Shown one piece after another: positions 1 to 7,193 of a stretch of 12,046 nucleotides of DNA (within the stretch, counting starts at the first letter, position 1; each line of letters begins with the position of its first letter). The notes below the pieces were generated by a model. It had not been told where the DNA came from. It was given only the letters and a program-made list of their open reading frames with translations, and did not search any database. The DNA is taken from NCBI GenBank assembly GCA_902782805.1, contig CACZON010000220.1, positions 1-12,046 of the forward strand. The letters run 5' to 3'. Made by a program: the position numbers and the translations under genes. Source of the DNA: Oscillospiraceae bacterium. Lineage in GTDB: Bacteria; Bacillota; Clostridia; Oscillospirales; Acutalibacteraceae.

Positions 1-21
1 AATCGTCCGTTATCATTCTAT

Positions 22-44
22 GAAAAGGAGCGGGAAACTGCCCC
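22..44 (-). terminator. Possible weak terminator after ispDF
   Basis: Directly after the ispDF stop codon, the minus strand can form a 5-bp stem (GGGGC at 44-40 with GCTCC at 31-27, including one G-U pair) around an 8-base loop, followed by TTTTC. The stem is short and the T run is only four bases, so this is a weak candidate. The window edge prevents checking whether another gene follows in the same direction. Confidence 0.25.
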
Positions 45-1208
45 TTATCCCTGCAGGACCGTGCAGACGGCGTGTGCGGCAATTCCTTCTTTTCTGCCGG
101 TAAAGCCGAGCCCTTCCTCGGTCGTCGCCTTTACGCTGACCGCCGAAACCGCGATCCCGGCGCCCCGGGCGATCTTTTCGCGCATCGCCTGAACGTAAGG
201 CATAAGCTTCGGCTCCTGGGCGATCACCATGGCGTCGATATTGCCGATTGAAAAACCGTTTTCGGAAAGGATCGCCGCCGTTTTTTCAAACAGCACGAAG
301 CTGTCCGCACCGAGGGTCCGGTCGTCGGTGTCGGGAAAATGCGTTCCGATATCGCCGAGCGCCGCCGCGCCGAGCAGCGCGTCCATCACGGCGTGCAGCA
401 GAACGTCGGCGTCCGAATGGCCGAGCAATCCGCGTTCGTACGGGATCTCGATCCCGCCGAGGATCAGCTTTCTTCCATCGGCAAACCGGTGAACGTCGTA
501 ACCGTGGCCGATCCGGAGCATTTTTGGAGCCTCCTTTTCGAGGATCGCCTGCGCAAACAGCAGGTCTTCCTGAGTCGTAATTTTCAGATTCGTATATTCG
601 CCCGGCGTCAGCACCACCGGGATGCCGGCTTTTTCGAGCAGCTGGCAGTCGTCGGTATAATCCGCACTCCCGGCTTTTCGCACCGCTTCGAGGTAGCGCT
701 GTTTTTCAAAAACCTGCGGCGTCTGGACCGCGTAAAGGCGTTCGCGCGGCGGGGTGGATTCGATCCGGTTCCCCTCTCCCGCGAATTTTACGGTATCCTT
801 CATCTTTGTGGAAAGCGTTGCCGCACCGAAAGCGACGGCATCGTCGATCACGCGGCAAAGCTGATCCTGCGAAAGGAGCGGCCGCGCGGCGTCATGAATC
901 GCAACGTGCGTTGCCGCTTCGCTTGCGGCGCCGATCCCGCGCCGGACGGATTCGAAGCGCGTTTCTCCGCCCTGCACAAGCTTGACCGGCGTTTTGATCC
1001 CCGCGCAGAGCGCCTGCGCGCGGGAAAAATCCTCCGGCCGTATTACGAGGACGATTTCTGCGATCCGGCTGCAGCGGTCGAACGCTTCGAGGCTGTAGGA
1101 GAGGACCGGTTTTCCGCACAGCGGCAGAAAGATCTTCGGCACTTCCGATTTCATGCGGGTCGAGCTGCCCGCCGCGGCGATGATCGCGCTGACGAATACG
1201 TCATTCAT
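45..1208 (-). CDS. ispDF: Bifunctional IspD-IspF (MEP pathway)
   Basis: This is a fusion of two cytosolic enzymes of the non-mevalonate isoprenoid pathway: IspD (CTP-dependent 2-C-methyl-D-erythritol 4-phosphate cytidylyltransferase) and IspF (2-C-methyl-D-erythritol 2,4-cyclodiphosphate synthase). Residues 1-229 are IspD, with the nucleotide-binding AAAGSSTRM loop at 11-19, K25 in PKIFLPL and HDAARP at 105-110. Residues 230-387 are IspF, starting MLRIGHGYDVH, with likely metal ligands D238, H240 and H272. The linker is very short. I chose the ATG at 1208 because an upstream in-frame ATG at 1250 adds a basic 14-residue stretch unlike IspD and lies deep in the yihY gene. A GGGGGAGG site lies about 12 bases upstream of 1208. 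The start overlaps the yihY stop by 8 bases, suggesting coupled translation. IspE, the intermediate step, is not in this window. The identification is secure; the start is likely. Confidence 0.95.
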   Translation of the reverse strand: MNDVFVSAIIAAAGSSTRMKSEVPKIFLPLCGKPVLSYSLEAFDRCSRIAEIVLVIRPEDFSRAQALCAGIKTPVKLVQGGETRFESVRRGIGAASEAATHVAIHDAARPLLSQDQLCRVIDDAVAFGAATLSTKMKDTVKFAGEGNRIESTPPRERLYAVQTPQVFEKQRYLEAVRKAGSADYTDDCQLLEKAGIPVVLTPGEYTNLKITTQEDLLFAQAILEKEAPKMLRIGHGYDVHRFADGRKLILGGIEIPYERGLLGHSDADVLLHAVMDALLGAAALGDIGTHFPDTDDRTLGADSFVLFEKTAAILSENGFSIGNIDAMVIAQEPKLMPYVQAMREKIARGAGIAVSAVSVKATTEEGLGFTGRKEGIAAHAVCTVLQG

Positions 1209-2079
1209 GTTTTTCCGTTGCCTCCCCCTGCGGTATTTCCGCCGCTTCATCCCGGCGGTGGCGGAACAATTGGATACATTCGTTGACTTCCGCGCCGAAG
1301 AGCAGTACCTCGAGGCAGAAATAGATCCACAGCAGCATCAGCACCAGCGCGCCGATCGAACCGTAAATCACGGAGTATCTTGAATAGTTATCGATATACA
1401 TCCCGTAAAAATACGAGAACAACGTCCAGCCGAGCGCCGCCACGAGCGCGCCGGGCAGCTGCGCGCGGAAACGGCGGGAACGGCTGCCGTCCGGAAGATA
1501 CTTGTAAATAAACGCGAAAAAGAGCGTAAACAGCACCGCCGAAATCAGCGATTTGAAGGAAAGGATCCGGTTGATCAGATTCATCAGAACCGGAAGCTTG
1601 CTCTCGAGGAGCGACGTGATGCTGTTGCCGAAGACGAGGACTGCAAGCGAGAAGAGGATCGTCAGCAGCATCAGGAACGTATGGAAAATCGAAGAGCCGC
1701 GCAGGCGCAGATAGCTCTGCTCCCCCTGCGTGTGATAGACCCGGTTGAGGCCGACCTTGACCGCGAGAACGCCCTTCGAAGACGACCAGAGGCCGACGAG
1801 CGTCGAGAGTGAGATAACGGAGGCGGGTGTGATATGATAGAGCTCCGCGATGATCGTCTGGAAAAAGCCCTGAAGCGTTTCCGGGAAAAACGCGGCAGCC
1901 GTCTCGGTCAGCTCCGCCTGATCGAGACCGATAAAGAGCTTGACAAGGACGATCAGAAGCGCGAGGAACGGAATAAACGCCGTTATGATATAAAACGCCG
2001 CCTGAGCCGCGTAGACGTTGATCCGATCCTGCGAGAGCCTTGCGGCAAAGCGGCGCAGCGCATCTTTTGCTTTTTTCAT
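1201..2079 (-). CDS. YihY/virulence factor BrkB family membrane protein
   Basis: A 292-residue polytopic inner-membrane protein of the YihY/BrkB family (members were once mislabelled ribonuclease BN). The molecular function of the family is not settled. About six hydrophobic segments are visible, around residues 25-50, 84-104, 132-156, 176-195, 208-226 and 238-264. Family hallmarks are the WSSSKG...GLNRVY stretch (98-115), the PGALVAALGW segment (209-218) and the C-terminal YGSIGALVLMLLWIY...LFGAEVN block (239-266). The tail is charged and probably cytoplasmic. An in-frame ATG at 2088 directly abuts the GGAGG ribosome binding site, so the ATG at 2079, with 9-base spacing, is the better start. 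The gene leads a two-gene unit with ispDF, overlapping it by 8 bases. The pairing with ispDF looks like co-expression and does not prove a shared role. Confidence 0.9.
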   Translation of the reverse strand: MKKAKDALRRFAARLSQDRINVYAAQAAFYIITAFIPFLALLIVLVKLFIGLDQAELTETAAAFFPETLQGFFQTIIAELYHITPASVISLSTLVGLWSSSKGVLAVKVGLNRVYHTQGEQSYLRLRGSSIFHTFLMLLTILFSLAVLVFGNSITSLLESKLPVLMNLINRILSFKSLISAVLFTLFFAFIYKYLPDGSRSRRFRAQLPGALVAALGWTLFSYFYGMYIDNYSRYSVIYGSIGALVLMLLWIYFCLEVLLFGAEVNECIQLFRHRRDEAAEIPQGEATEKHE

Positions 2080-2088
2080 TCCGTTCAT

Positions 2089-2093
2089 CCTCC
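2089..2093 (-). promoter_or_regulatory. Ribosome binding site deciding the yihY start
   Basis: GGAGG on the minus strand (within AAGGAGGA) lies 9 bases before the ATG at 2079 but touches the ATG at 2088. Normal spacing therefore favours the 2079 start, giving 292 rather than 295 residues. Confidence 0.7.
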
Positions 2094-2110
2094 TTCCCGA
2101 AAATCCCCGC

Positions 2111-2139
2111 TTGCAAACGGTATCTCCACGTACTATAAT
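2111..2139 (+). promoter_or_regulatory. Sigma-A promoter for the FNT transporter gene
   Basis: TTGCAA (2111-2116), a 17-base spacer and a perfect TATAAT (2134-2139) precede the transporter gene, predicting a transcription start near 2146 and a leader of about 30 bases. The -10 element overlaps a candidate minus-strand -10 on the opposite strand. Confidence 0.75.
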
Positions 2140-2164
2140 AAAATAAATTACAAGCTTTTGTAAA
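2135..2164 (-). promoter_or_regulatory. Candidate divergent promoter for yihY-ispDF
   Basis: Read on the minus strand, TTTACA (2164-2159), an 18-base spacer and TATTAT (2140-2135) form a plausible sigma-A promoter directed at yihY. Its -10 hexamer shares five bases with the plus-strand TATAAT, so the two promoters would compete for the same melted region. Confidence 0.5.
2148..2163. repeat. Short inverted repeat between promoter and RBS
   Basis: TTACAA (2148-2153) and TTGTAA (2158-2163) are perfect 6-base inverted arms separated by GCTT. The repeat sits just past the predicted plus-strand start site, abuts the AAAGGAG ribosome binding site and covers most of the minus-strand -35 box. It could be an operator, but AT-rich arms of this length can occur by chance. 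Confidence 0.35.
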
Positions 2165-2176
2165 GGAGAAGTTTTT

Positions 2177-2797
2177 ATGCATCTCTTCCTCTATTCCGCT
2201 TTCGCCGGCGTGATGATCTCGATCGGCGGCACCGTTTATCTTTCCAGCGACAGTAAAATCGCCGGCGCGCTGCTCTTTACAATCGGCCTTGCCTTCGTAT
2301 GCATCTACAAAATGAACCTCTTTACCGGGAAAATCGGCTATCTGATCGGAAACCGTCCGAAATACATCCTTGATCTCATCGTGATCTGGATCGGGAATCT
2401 CGCCGGGACGGCGATCGTCAGCTCGCTGCTCTATTTCGCGAAAGCCGGCCTTGCGGAAAAAGCCCAGGCGCTTTGCGAAAAGAAGCTCGAGCAAGCCCCG
2501 CTGCAAACGATCGTTCTCGCGGCGTTCTGCGGACTTCTGATCCATCTCGCGGTCGATCACTACAAGAGCGCCGCTTCCGATCTTTCGAAATTCGTCGGGC
2601 TGTTCCTCTGCGTCAGCGTCTTCATCCTCTCGGGATTCGAGCATTCGATCGCCGATATGTTCTATTTCGGCGCGGCGAATATCGCCTGCTTCCTCTCGGG
2701 AAAGGCGATGATTTACGTTCTGCTCGTTACGCTCGGCAACTGCCTCGGCGCATTCGTGCTGCCGCTTCTGCAGCGCGTAAAACCGAAGGCGCAGTAA
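2177..2797 (+). CDS. Formate/nitrite transporter (FNT) family protein
   Basis: A 206-residue polytopic membrane protein of the FNT family (FocA/NirC/HSC relatives), pentameric channels for small monovalent anions such as formate, nitrite or hydrosulfide. The most diagnostic block is GFEHSIADMFYF (153-164), with H156 at the position of the central pore histidine. Repeat-type GN..G motifs occur at GNLAGTA (73-79) and GNCLGAF (187-193), and NLFTGKIGYL (47-56) matches the family's broken-helix region. It is clearly shorter than FocA-type proteins (about 280 residues) and starts almost immediately in the first membrane helix, so the usual N-terminal cytoplasmic helix is missing. The start is supported by AAAGGAG 8 bases upstream of the ATG, and a consensus promoter lies immediately before it. 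The gene is monocistronic, closed by a strong terminator. No neighbour (for example pflB or a nitrite reductase) indicates the substrate. Confidence 0.9.
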   Translation: MHLFLYSAFAGVMISIGGTVYLSSDSKIAGALLFTIGLAFVCIYKMNLFTGKIGYLIGNRPKYILDLIVIWIGNLAGTAIVSSLLYFAKAGLAEKAQALCEKKLEQAPLQTIVLAAFCGLLIHLAVDHYKSAASDLSKFVGLFLCVSVFILSGFEHSIADMFYFGAANIACFLSGKAMIYVLLVTLGNCLGAFVLPLLQRVKPKAQ

Positions 2798-2810
2798 GAA
2801 TCTTCCATAT

Positions 2811-2843
2811 AAAAAGGCGGCGAAACAGCTTCGCCGCCTTTTT
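2811..2843. terminator. Strong bidirectional terminator
   Basis: AAAAAGGCGGCGAA (2811-2824) pairs perfectly with TTCGCCGCCTTTTT (2830-2843) around a 5-base loop, giving a 14-bp stem with T runs on both strands. It lies between the convergent transporter gene and sigF, so it can end both transcripts. Confidence 0.93.
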
Positions 2844-2852
2844 GCGTTTCAA

Positions 2853-2878
2853 GGCGCTACGGACGGCGGTCCAGCGCC
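2853..2878. other. Second hairpin in the sigF 3' region
   Basis: GGCGCT (2853-2858) pairs with AGCGCC (2873-2878), and GGAC (2861-2864) pairs with GTCC (2869-2872), with a 2-base bulge and a GGCG loop. The 10-bp stem lies between the sigF stop and the bidirectional terminator and lacks a T run. It may stabilise the 3' end of the sigF message. The rest of 2844-2953 shows no credible gene. Confidence 0.4.
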
Positions 2879-2953
2879 ATGTGTTTTGCGAAAAGGTCCG
2901 GGAAAAGCAGGGTGCAAAGTCCTCTTTTCCGGCGTTCTTTCAGGTGTTTCCCT

Positions 2954-3646
2954 TTATATTTCTGCCGTTTTCCGGCGGTTTTCCGTTTCATGTTCCGAAC
3001 CCTCCGACAGCATCTCCCGCATCTTGAGGAGAAGCTTTTTTTCTTTGCGGCTGATCCCGACCTGGGTCGTGTGGAGAATCTTTGCCGCTTCACTCTGTGT
3101 TTTTCGTTCAAAATACCGCAGCTTCAAAAGCCGTGCCTCGTCCGCCGGCAGTTTCCGGATGATCTCGTAGAGCGCCAGGCGCTCGGAGATCTCCTCCTCC
3201 GGAAAATCAACGGGAAGATCCAGCTCGCCGCCTTCCGGCGCGGTCAGCGATACCGCCGGAGCCGCCGCCGCGATCGCCTGGGCGGCCGAAGCCGGATCGG
3301 TCCCGAGGCGCTGTGCGAGCTCTTCGATCCGCGCCGGACGCCCGTTTTCCCTTTGGAAGCGCTCTGCTTCCCGTGCCGCGCGCATCGCCCTTTCCCTGAG
3401 CGTCCTTCCGACGCTCACCGAGCCGTTTTCCCGGAACAGGCGGCGGATCTCGCCGAGGATCACCGGAACCGCGTAGGTTGAAAACCGCAGGCCGCGTTCC
3501 GGCTGATATCGGTCGGCGGCTTTTACAAGTCCGACGCAGCCTGCGCCGAAAAGGTCGTCATATTCGATCCCCCTTGCGCGAAAGCGCTGCGCGCAGGAAT
3601 GAACCAGCCCGAGATTTTCCGCGATAAACCGCTCCCGATCCTCCAT
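2954..3646 (-). CDS. sigF: Sporulation sigma factor F
   Basis: A 230-residue sigma-70 family factor, assigned as the forespore-specific sigma-F that directs RNA polymerase to early forespore genes after septation. Region 2 spans about residues 5-75 (DDLFGAGCVGLVKAADRY at 30-47, then FSTYAVPVILGEIRRLFRE at 55-73). Region 3 covers about 80-150, and region 4 about 160-212, with the helix-turn-helix around TQSEAAKILHTTQVGISRKEKK (183-204). The length is slightly below that of the Bacillus protein, and the last ~15 residues form a charged tail. The family alone could suit sigma-B, -F or -G, but its place directly after spoIIAA and spoIIAB fixes sigma-F. The start lies one base past the spoIIAB stop, with GGAG 6 bases upstream, so translation is probably coupled. 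Activity should be held by SpoIIAB and released by SpoIIAA. Confidence 0.95.
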   Translation of the reverse strand: MEDRERFIAENLGLVHSCAQRFRARGIEYDDLFGAGCVGLVKAADRYQPERGLRFSTYAVPVILGEIRRLFRENGSVSVGRTLRERAMRAAREAERFQRENGRPARIEELAQRLGTDPASAAQAIAAAAPAVSLTAPEGGELDLPVDFPEEEISERLALYEIIRKLPADEARLLKLRYFERKTQSEAAKILHTTQVGISRKEKKLLLKMREMLSEGSEHETENRRKTAEI

Positions 3647-3647
3647 C

Positions 3648-4088
3648 TCAGGCTCCGATCCTGCGGCTTTGGATCTTCTTTTTGAGCGTGACCGTCGTTC
3701 CGACCCCGGGCTTCGAACGGACGCGCACTCGGTTCATAAAGCTCTGCATCACCGCGAATCCGAGCCCTGCCCGCTCGCTTCCTCCGGTGGTAAACAACGG
3801 CTCCATCGCCTTCGGAACGTCTTCGATCCCGCAGCCTTTGTCGCGGATTTTTACCGTCACCTCGCCCGCGGGATCGATCGCGACCGTTATGTAGATCATC
3901 CCGATGCGGTCGCGGTACGCGTGGATGATGCAGTTCGTTACCGCTTCGGAAACGGCGGTTTTGATATCCGTAAGCTCGTCGACGGTCGGATCGAGCTGCG
4001 CGACGAAGGCGGAAATCGCCGCGCGCGCGAAGGATTCGTTGGAGGAAAAGCTCGGAAACGCGATCTTCATCTCGTTCTTATCCAGCAT
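3648..4088 (-). CDS. spoIIAB: Anti-sigma F factor / serine kinase SpoIIAB
   Basis: A 146-residue GHKL-fold protein that binds sigma-F and blocks it, and that phosphorylates SpoIIAA on serine using ATP. The N-terminal FPSFSSNESFAR (11-22) matches the sigma-binding helix; R22 corresponds to the contact arginine R20 of the Bacillus protein. The N-box is EAVTNCIIHAY (48-58), the G1 box DKGCGI (83-88), and the ATP lid plus G2 box TTGGSERAGLGFAVM (100-114). The length is typical of the family. The start at 4088 is supported by AAAGGAGG 7 bases upstream; a later in-frame ATG at 4070 would remove conserved N-terminal sequence. The gene overlaps spoIIAA by 11 bases and ends one base before sigF, the compact arrangement expected for a stoichiometric partner-switching operon. 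All nucleotide-binding motifs look intact. Confidence 0.97.
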   Translation of the reverse strand: MLDKNEMKIAFPSFSSNESFARAAISAFVAQLDPTVDELTDIKTAVSEAVTNCIIHAYRDRIGMIYITVAIDPAGEVTVKIRDKGCGIEDVPKAMEPLFTTGGSERAGLGFAVMQSFMNRVRVRSKPGVGTTVTLKKKIQSRRIGA

Positions 4089-4404
4089 GCTGCTCCCTCC
4101 TTTCTTTGCGTACGATTTTTTCAGCGCCGGAAAGCTTTACGATCATTTCGATTCTCCGGCTCATTCCGGAAAGCGTCACTTCTCCTTCCCACAGCCGCAT
4201 CAGCTTATAGCGGCCGATGATCAGCCCGATCCCGGAGCTGTCCATAAACGGCACCGCGGAAAAATCAAGGATCAGCTTTTTGGGATGGAGGCGGCTGATC
4301 GCCGGATCGATCGCTTCGCGCATCTGCCGCGCGGTATAATCGTCGATCTCGCCGATCAGCTCCGCCCGGACGCTCTCCTCGCGATAAATCAGATGAACAG
4401 GCAT
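4078..4404 (-). CDS. spoIIAA: Anti-anti-sigma F factor SpoIIAA
   Basis: A 108-residue STAS-domain protein of the sigma-F partner switch. Unphosphorylated, it displaces sigma-F from SpoIIAB; SpoIIAB inactivates it by phosphorylation and the phosphatase SpoIIE (not in this window) reactivates it. The phosphorylation motif MDSSGIGLIIGRYK spans 54-67, and S56 aligns with Ser58 of the Bacillus protein. The GEIDDYTA segment (18-25) and the central beta strand KLILDFSAVPF (43-53) are typical of STAS. The start at 4404 has AAAGGAGG 9 bases upstream; a nearby ATG at 4411 is out of frame. It is the first gene of the operon. The valS terminator ends close to its ribosome binding site, so its promoter is not obvious. 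Confidence 0.96.
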   Translation of the reverse strand: MPVHLIYREESVRAELIGEIDDYTARQMREAIDPAISRLHPKKLILDFSAVPFMDSSGIGLIIGRYKLMRLWEGEVTLSGMSRRIEMIVKLSGAEKIVRKERREQHAG

Positions 4405-4430
4405 AGTTCATGACCTCCTTTGTTGCAGAA

Positions 4431-4468
4431 TATAAAAAGACCTCTCATCCAAAAGGATAAGAGGTCTT
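4431..4468 (-). terminator. valS terminator just upstream of spoIIAA
   Basis: On the minus strand, 14 bases at 4468-4455 pair with 4450-4437 (one G-U pair, UUUU loop), followed directly by a T-rich TTTTTATATT tract. On the plus strand the same stem has a C-A mismatch and no comparable T run, so it is oriented to stop valS transcripts. It ends only about 11 bases before the spoIIAA ribosome binding site. A 7-bp stem upstream (around 4474-4496) may add a weaker stop. Confidence 0.88.
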
Positions 4469-4540
4469 CTCTGAAAAACCGGTCGAAATCCGGCTTCCTT
4501 TTTATTTTTCTCCGCGCCGGAACCGGGCGGCTTCACAAGG

Positions 4541-7159
4541 TCAGCCGAGCGCTTCGATTTCGCTCTGGATCATGCGGATCTTTTCCGAGAGCTTCTCGCC
4601 GTTTGCGCGGACACCGTCGATGACGTTTTGCGGCGCTTTCTGCATAAAGGCTTCGTTCTGCAGCTTCGCTTCGACCGTCGCCATCTGCCGGCGTGCGGAA
4701 TCGAGCTCTTTTTCGAGGCGCCGAAGCTCCGCTTCGCGGTCGACGAGCTCCGCCATTGGCAGATAAAGCCGCGCGTCGGCGGTAACGATCGTTACCGCGC
4801 CGTCGATCTCAAAGCGATCGGCAACCTCGATCTCCGCGCTGTAGGAGAGCTTCTGAAGGATCGCTTCGCTCTCGCGGTAGGTATCCGGATGCGCGGTCGC
4901 GATATAGAGGTGCGTCTTTTTCGTCGGAACGTTCATTTCCGCCTTGCGCGCGCGGACGGCACGGATCGCTTCCATCACGTTCCCCATCTTCTCTTCCGCT
5001 TCGGCGTTCTCGAGCGCGGGATCATACTTCGGCCACTGTGAAACCATGATCGATTCGCCTTCGTGCGGCAGCGACTGCCAGATTTCCTCCGTGATGAACG
5101 GCATGAACGGATGCAGCAGCTTCATCGTACCGGAGAAAACGAAGACAAGCGTCTTCTTCGCGCCGAGCGCCGCTTCGCGGTCTCCCTGCTGCATGCGGAT
5201 CTTCGCGATCTCGATATACCAGTCGCAGAAGACGTCCCAAAGGAAATCGTAGACCTTCTGAACCGCGATGCCGAGCTCGAATTTCTCGAGGTTTTCGGTC
5301 ACTTCCCGAACAATCCGGTTATACGCGGATACGATCCACTGCTCTTCGAGCGTAAGCGTTTCGGGCAGCTGCGCGCCGATCTCCTCGCCCTCGAGGTTCA
5401 TACGGATAAAGCGCGCCGCGTTCCAGATCTTGTTCGCAAAATTGCGGCTCGCCGCGATCTTCTCGTCCGAGAAGCGGATATCGTTTCCGGGGCTGTTGCC
5501 GGTGACGACGGTATAGCGCAGCGCATCGGCGCCGTACTTTTCGATGATCTCGAGCGGATCAATCCCGTTGCCGAGCGACTTCGACATCTTTCTGCCCTGT
5601 GCGTCGCGGACGAGGCCGTGGAAGAAAACGGTATCGAACGGGACGTCGTTCATCTGCTCAAGCGAGGAGAAGATCATCCTGGCCACCCAGAAGAAGATGA
5701 TATCATAGCCGGTAACGAGCGTATTGGTCGGGAAGAAGTATTTGAGTTCCTCGGTTTTTTCCGGCCAGCCGAGCGTTGAGAACGGCCAGAGCGCCGAAGA
5801 GAACCAGGTATCGAGCGTGTCGGGGTCCTGACGCAGCGGCTTACCGCACTTCGGGCAGACGGTCAGATCCTCGCGCGAAACGAAGAGCTCTCCGCAGCTG
5901 TCGCAGTACCAGGCCGGGATCCTGTGGCCCCACCAGAGCTGGCGCGAGATGCACCAGTCCTTGATGTTGTTCATCCAGCTGAAGTAGATCTTATCCATGC
6001 GTTCGGGGATGAAGCGGATCTTTCCCGTTTCCACCGCCCGGATCGCGGGGTCGGCGAGCGGCTTCATCTTCACGAACCACTGCTTCGAGATCATCGGCTC
6101 CACCACAGTGCCGCAGCGGTAACAGGTGCCTACGTTGTGGCGGATCGGCTCAACGCGCAGCAGCAGTCCCTGCGCTTCGAGGTCCTTTACGATCTGCTCT
6201 CTTGCTTCGAGGGCGCTCATGCCGGCATATTTTCCGGCGTTTTCGTTCATATAGCCTTCTTCGTCCATGACGTTGATCACGGGAAGATTGTGGCGCAGAC
6301 CAACCTCAAAGTCGTTGGGATCGTGGGCCGGGGTGATCTTTACGACGCCGGTTCCGAAATCCATCTCGACGTATTCGTCCGCGATCAGCGGGATCTCCTT
6401 GTTCACAAGCGGGAGGATCAGCATCTTGCCGACCTTGTCGCGGTAGCGCTCGTCGTCGGGATGAACCGCAACGGCGGTGTCGCCGAGCATCGTTTCGGGA
6501 CGCGTCGTTGCGAGCTCGATATAGCCGCTGCCGTCGGCATAGGGATAACGGATATGCCAGAAGAAGCCGTCTTTTTCTTCGAATTCCACCTCGGCGTCGG
6601 AGATCGACGTTTTGCAGTGGGGGCACCAGTTGATGATGCGTTCGCCGCGGTAAATCAGGCCTTTTTCATAGAGGCGGACGAACACTTCGCGAACGGCTTT
6701 CGAGCAGCCCTCGTCGAGCGTAAAGCGCTCGCGCTCCCAATCGCAGGAGGATCCGAGCTTTTTGAGCTGTTCCACGATCCTGCCGCCGTATTTCTCTTTC
6801 CAGGCCCAGGCGCGCTCAAGGAACGCTTCGCGGCCGATCTCCTCCTTGGTGATCCCTTCCTCGCGCATCGCCTCAACGATTTTCGCCTCGGTTGCGATCG
6901 AAGCGTGGTCCGTGCCGGGCAGCCAGAGCGCAGAATATCCCTGCATCCTGCGGAAGCGGATCAGGATATCCTGGAGCGTTTCGTCCATCGCGTGGCCCAT
7001 ATGGAGCTGTCCGGTGATGTTCGGCGGCGGGATCACGATCGTATACGGCTTTTTCGAAGGATCCACCTGCGCGTGGAAATAGCCGCCGTCGATCCAGGAT
7101 TTGTAAATCCGGTCTTCCACGTTCTGCGGCTCATAGGTTTTTGCAAGTTCGTGCGTCAT
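4541..7159 (-). CDS. valS: Valyl-tRNA synthetase
   Basis: An 872-residue cytosolic class Ia aminoacyl-tRNA synthetase that attaches valine to tRNA-Val and edits threonyl mischarges. The HIGH-type motif is HMGH (53-56) in PPPNITGQLHMGHAMD and the KMSKS motif lies at 524-528. The CP1 editing domain contains ATTRPETMLGDTAV (217-230). Cysteine pairs at 179/182, 346/349, 419/422 and 435/438 suggest zinc-binding knuckles in the connective domains. The last ~65 residues form the heptad-rich C-terminal coiled coil typical of ValRS. Length matches bacterial ValRS. I chose the ATG at 7159, preceded by AGAGGAG; an in-frame ATG at 7255 would begin inside the T-box antiterminator and terminator. Expression should rise when uncharged tRNA-Val binds the leader. 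Its own terminator separates it from spoIIAA. Confidence 0.98.
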   Translation of the reverse strand: MTHELAKTYEPQNVEDRIYKSWIDGGYFHAQVDPSKKPYTIVIPPPNITGQLHMGHAMDETLQDILIRFRRMQGYSALWLPGTDHASIATEAKIVEAMREEGITKEEIGREAFLERAWAWKEKYGGRIVEQLKKLGSSCDWERERFTLDEGCSKAVREVFVRLYEKGLIYRGERIINWCPHCKTSISDAEVEFEEKDGFFWHIRYPYADGSGYIELATTRPETMLGDTAVAVHPDDERYRDKVGKMLILPLVNKEIPLIADEYVEMDFGTGVVKITPAHDPNDFEVGLRHNLPVINVMDEEGYMNENAGKYAGMSALEAREQIVKDLEAQGLLLRVEPIRHNVGTCYRCGTVVEPMISKQWFVKMKPLADPAIRAVETGKIRFIPERMDKIYFSWMNNIKDWCISRQLWWGHRIPAWYCDSCGELFVSREDLTVCPKCGKPLRQDPDTLDTWFSSALWPFSTLGWPEKTEELKYFFPTNTLVTGYDIIFFWVARMIFSSLEQMNDVPFDTVFFHGLVRDAQGRKMSKSLGNGIDPLEIIEKYGADALRYTVVTGNSPGNDIRFSDEKIAASRNFANKIWNAARFIRMNLEGEEIGAQLPETLTLEEQWIVSAYNRIVREVTENLEKFELGIAVQKVYDFLWDVFCDWYIEIAKIRMQQGDREAALGAKKTLVFVFSGTMKLLHPFMPFITEEIWQSLPHEGESIMVSQWPKYDPALENAEAEEKMGNVMEAIRAVRARKAEMNVPTKKTHLYIATAHPDTYRESEAILQKLSYSAEIEVADRFEIDGAVTIVTADARLYLPMAELVDREAELRRLEKELDSARRQMATVEAKLQNEAFMQKAPQNVIDGVRANGEKLSEKIRMIQSEIEALG

Positions 7160-7193
7160 ATGATTCTCCTCTTTCTTTGGGTACTTCTGCAAT

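Noticed and set aside
1209..1250. N-terminal extension of ispDF to an ATG at 1250
   Set aside because: It adds 14 highly basic residues with no IspD similarity and would overlap the yihY coding region by 50 bases. The ATG at 1208 has a suitable upstream ribosome binding site.
339..1286. Long plus-strand open frame opposite ispDF
   Set aside because: It is antisense to a well-supported gene, is rich in Arg and lacks any recognisable domain. Long shadow frames are common in GC-rich coding sequence.
1388..2644. 418-residue minus-strand open frame across yihY and the transporter gene
   Set aside because: It runs through two real genes, a promoter region and the gap between them, with composition typical of an out-of-frame reading.
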